Below are positions 5,259-5,370 of a DNA stretch of 5,370 bases, piece after piece. Numbering within the stretch: the first letter of the stretch is position 1; each line of letters starts with the position of its first letter. The notes below the pieces were generated by a model. That model did not search any database, was not told where the DNA came from, and saw only the letters and a list, made by a program, of their open reading frames with translations. This stretch comes from Methanosarcina sp. (GTDB taxonomy: Archaea > Halobacteriota > Methanosarcinia > Methanosarcinales > Methanosarcinaceae). The translations under genes were made by a program, and so were the position numbers. The stretch is taken from assembly GCA_017883485.1 (NCBI GenBank), contig JADGNM010000198.1, positions 1 through 5,370 on the forward strand. Direction: 5' to 3'.

Positions 5259-5370
5259 ATGAAACTACCTCAGAAAAATCAAATTGCGGGCGGCCACCCC
5301 AACCTAAAGGATGGGGTATGCAAGGGCCGCCCGCCGTTATCTTGGAATTGTTTAGTGTTCTATGACAAGA
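5259..5370 (+). CDS. Unidentified reading frame, partial, running through a GC-rich hairpin
   Basis: An ATG at 5259, seven bases after GGAG (in TGAGGAGT, 5245-5252), opens 37 codons that reach the window edge without a stop. The product starts MKLPQKNQIAGGHPNLKDGV and continues CKGRPPLSWNCLVFYDK. I do not recognise a family. Residues 10-26 are encoded by the compound hairpin at 5286-5334, so this part of the peptide is dictated by a repeat-like DNA structure, and the protein could be an artefact of it. The good ribosome binding site and a TATA-like element upstream favour real translation. The opposite strand is also open across the same stretch, which weakens the coding case. No conclusion on function is justified without the rest of the frame. 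Confidence 0.4.
   Translation, partial: MKLPQKNQIAGGHPNLKDGVCKGRPPLSWNCLVFYDK
5286..5334. repeat. Compound GC-rich hairpin, possible mobile-element end or dispersed repeat
   Basis: The outer arms GCGGGCGGCC (5286-5295) and GGCCGCCCGC (5325-5334) are perfect 10-bp complements. Stacked directly inside is ACCCCA (5296-5301) pairing with TGGGGT (5312-5317), and inside that CC/GG (5303-5304 with 5309-5310) around a TAAA loop. The only sizeable asymmetry is a 7-nt bulge, ATGCAAG (5318-5324). The stem is far richer in G+C than its surroundings. Bulged subterminal hairpins of this shape occur at the ends of IS200/IS605-type elements and their miniature derivatives, but no transposase gene is visible on either side within the window, so the origin remains an inference. 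Confidence 0.6.

Noticed and set aside
5131..5370. Minus-strand frame open from the right edge to a TAA at 5131-5133 (79 sense codons)
   Set aside because: It has no visible start inside the window, passes through both the hairpin and the tandem repeat, and its product shows no recognisable domain. It could be a C-terminus from outside the window but cannot be supported.
1..5370. CRISPR array, tRNA or rRNA genes
   Set aside because: There are no regularly spaced repeats of CRISPR length, no cloverleaf-compatible GTTCRA-type T-arm with matching acceptor, and no rRNA-like blocks. The tandem repeat at 5103-5153 has units far too short and no spacers.

Overview
The window looks like chromosomal DNA of a methanogenic euryarchaeon, most probably Methanosarcina or a close relative. 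The evidence is the gene content: a cupin-type archaeal glucose-6-phosphate isomerase, a stand-alone NrpR-type (DUF128) nitrogen regulator without its own DNA-binding domain, and an archaeal DHH/DHHA1 RecJ-like nuclease. The setting agrees, with AT-rich, TATA-box-bearing intergenic DNA, strong GGAG-type ribosome binding sites and insertion-sequence debris. The assignment rests on recognising families; no search was run.

Layout, left to right. Bases 1 to about 208 are the 5' end of an insertion sequence. The first 28 codons of an IS1182-like transposase lie on the minus strand at 1-86 and run off the left edge, and an inferred element terminus sits near 207/208. About 100 bp further on, on the plus strand, is a DnaQ-fold nuclease with an N-terminal HhH-like segment (309-1058). 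A 282-bp AT-rich spacer with repeated GCAGTTA motifs and a perfect 10-bp inverted repeat leads to the cupin glucose-6-phosphate isomerase (1341-2081). Next is the NrpRII-like regulator (2221-2979). A convergent spacer with a stem-loop and T-tracts separates it from a minus-strand pair: a PD-(D/E)xK (Hjc-like) nuclease (4596-5078), which would be transcribed first, then the RecJ-like DHH exonuclease (3150-4544), 51 nt downstream.

The right end (5079-5370) is a divergent regulatory region. It carries a degenerate 13-bp tandem repeat in front of the nuclease gene. A plus-strand reading frame with a good ribosome binding site opens at 5259 and reads straight through a very GC-rich compound hairpin (5286-5334) before leaving the window. 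That hairpin resembles a mobile-element or dispersed-repeat structure and is the least explained object here.

The genes do not form one pathway. PGI belongs to gluconeogenesis and sugar-phosphate metabolism, NrpRII to nitrogen regulation, and the nuclease/RecJ pair probably to DNA repair or recombination. I see no convincing new multi-gene system. The best leads are the nuclease-RecJ pairing, the translated hairpin at the right edge, and the inverted and direct repeats ahead of PGI.
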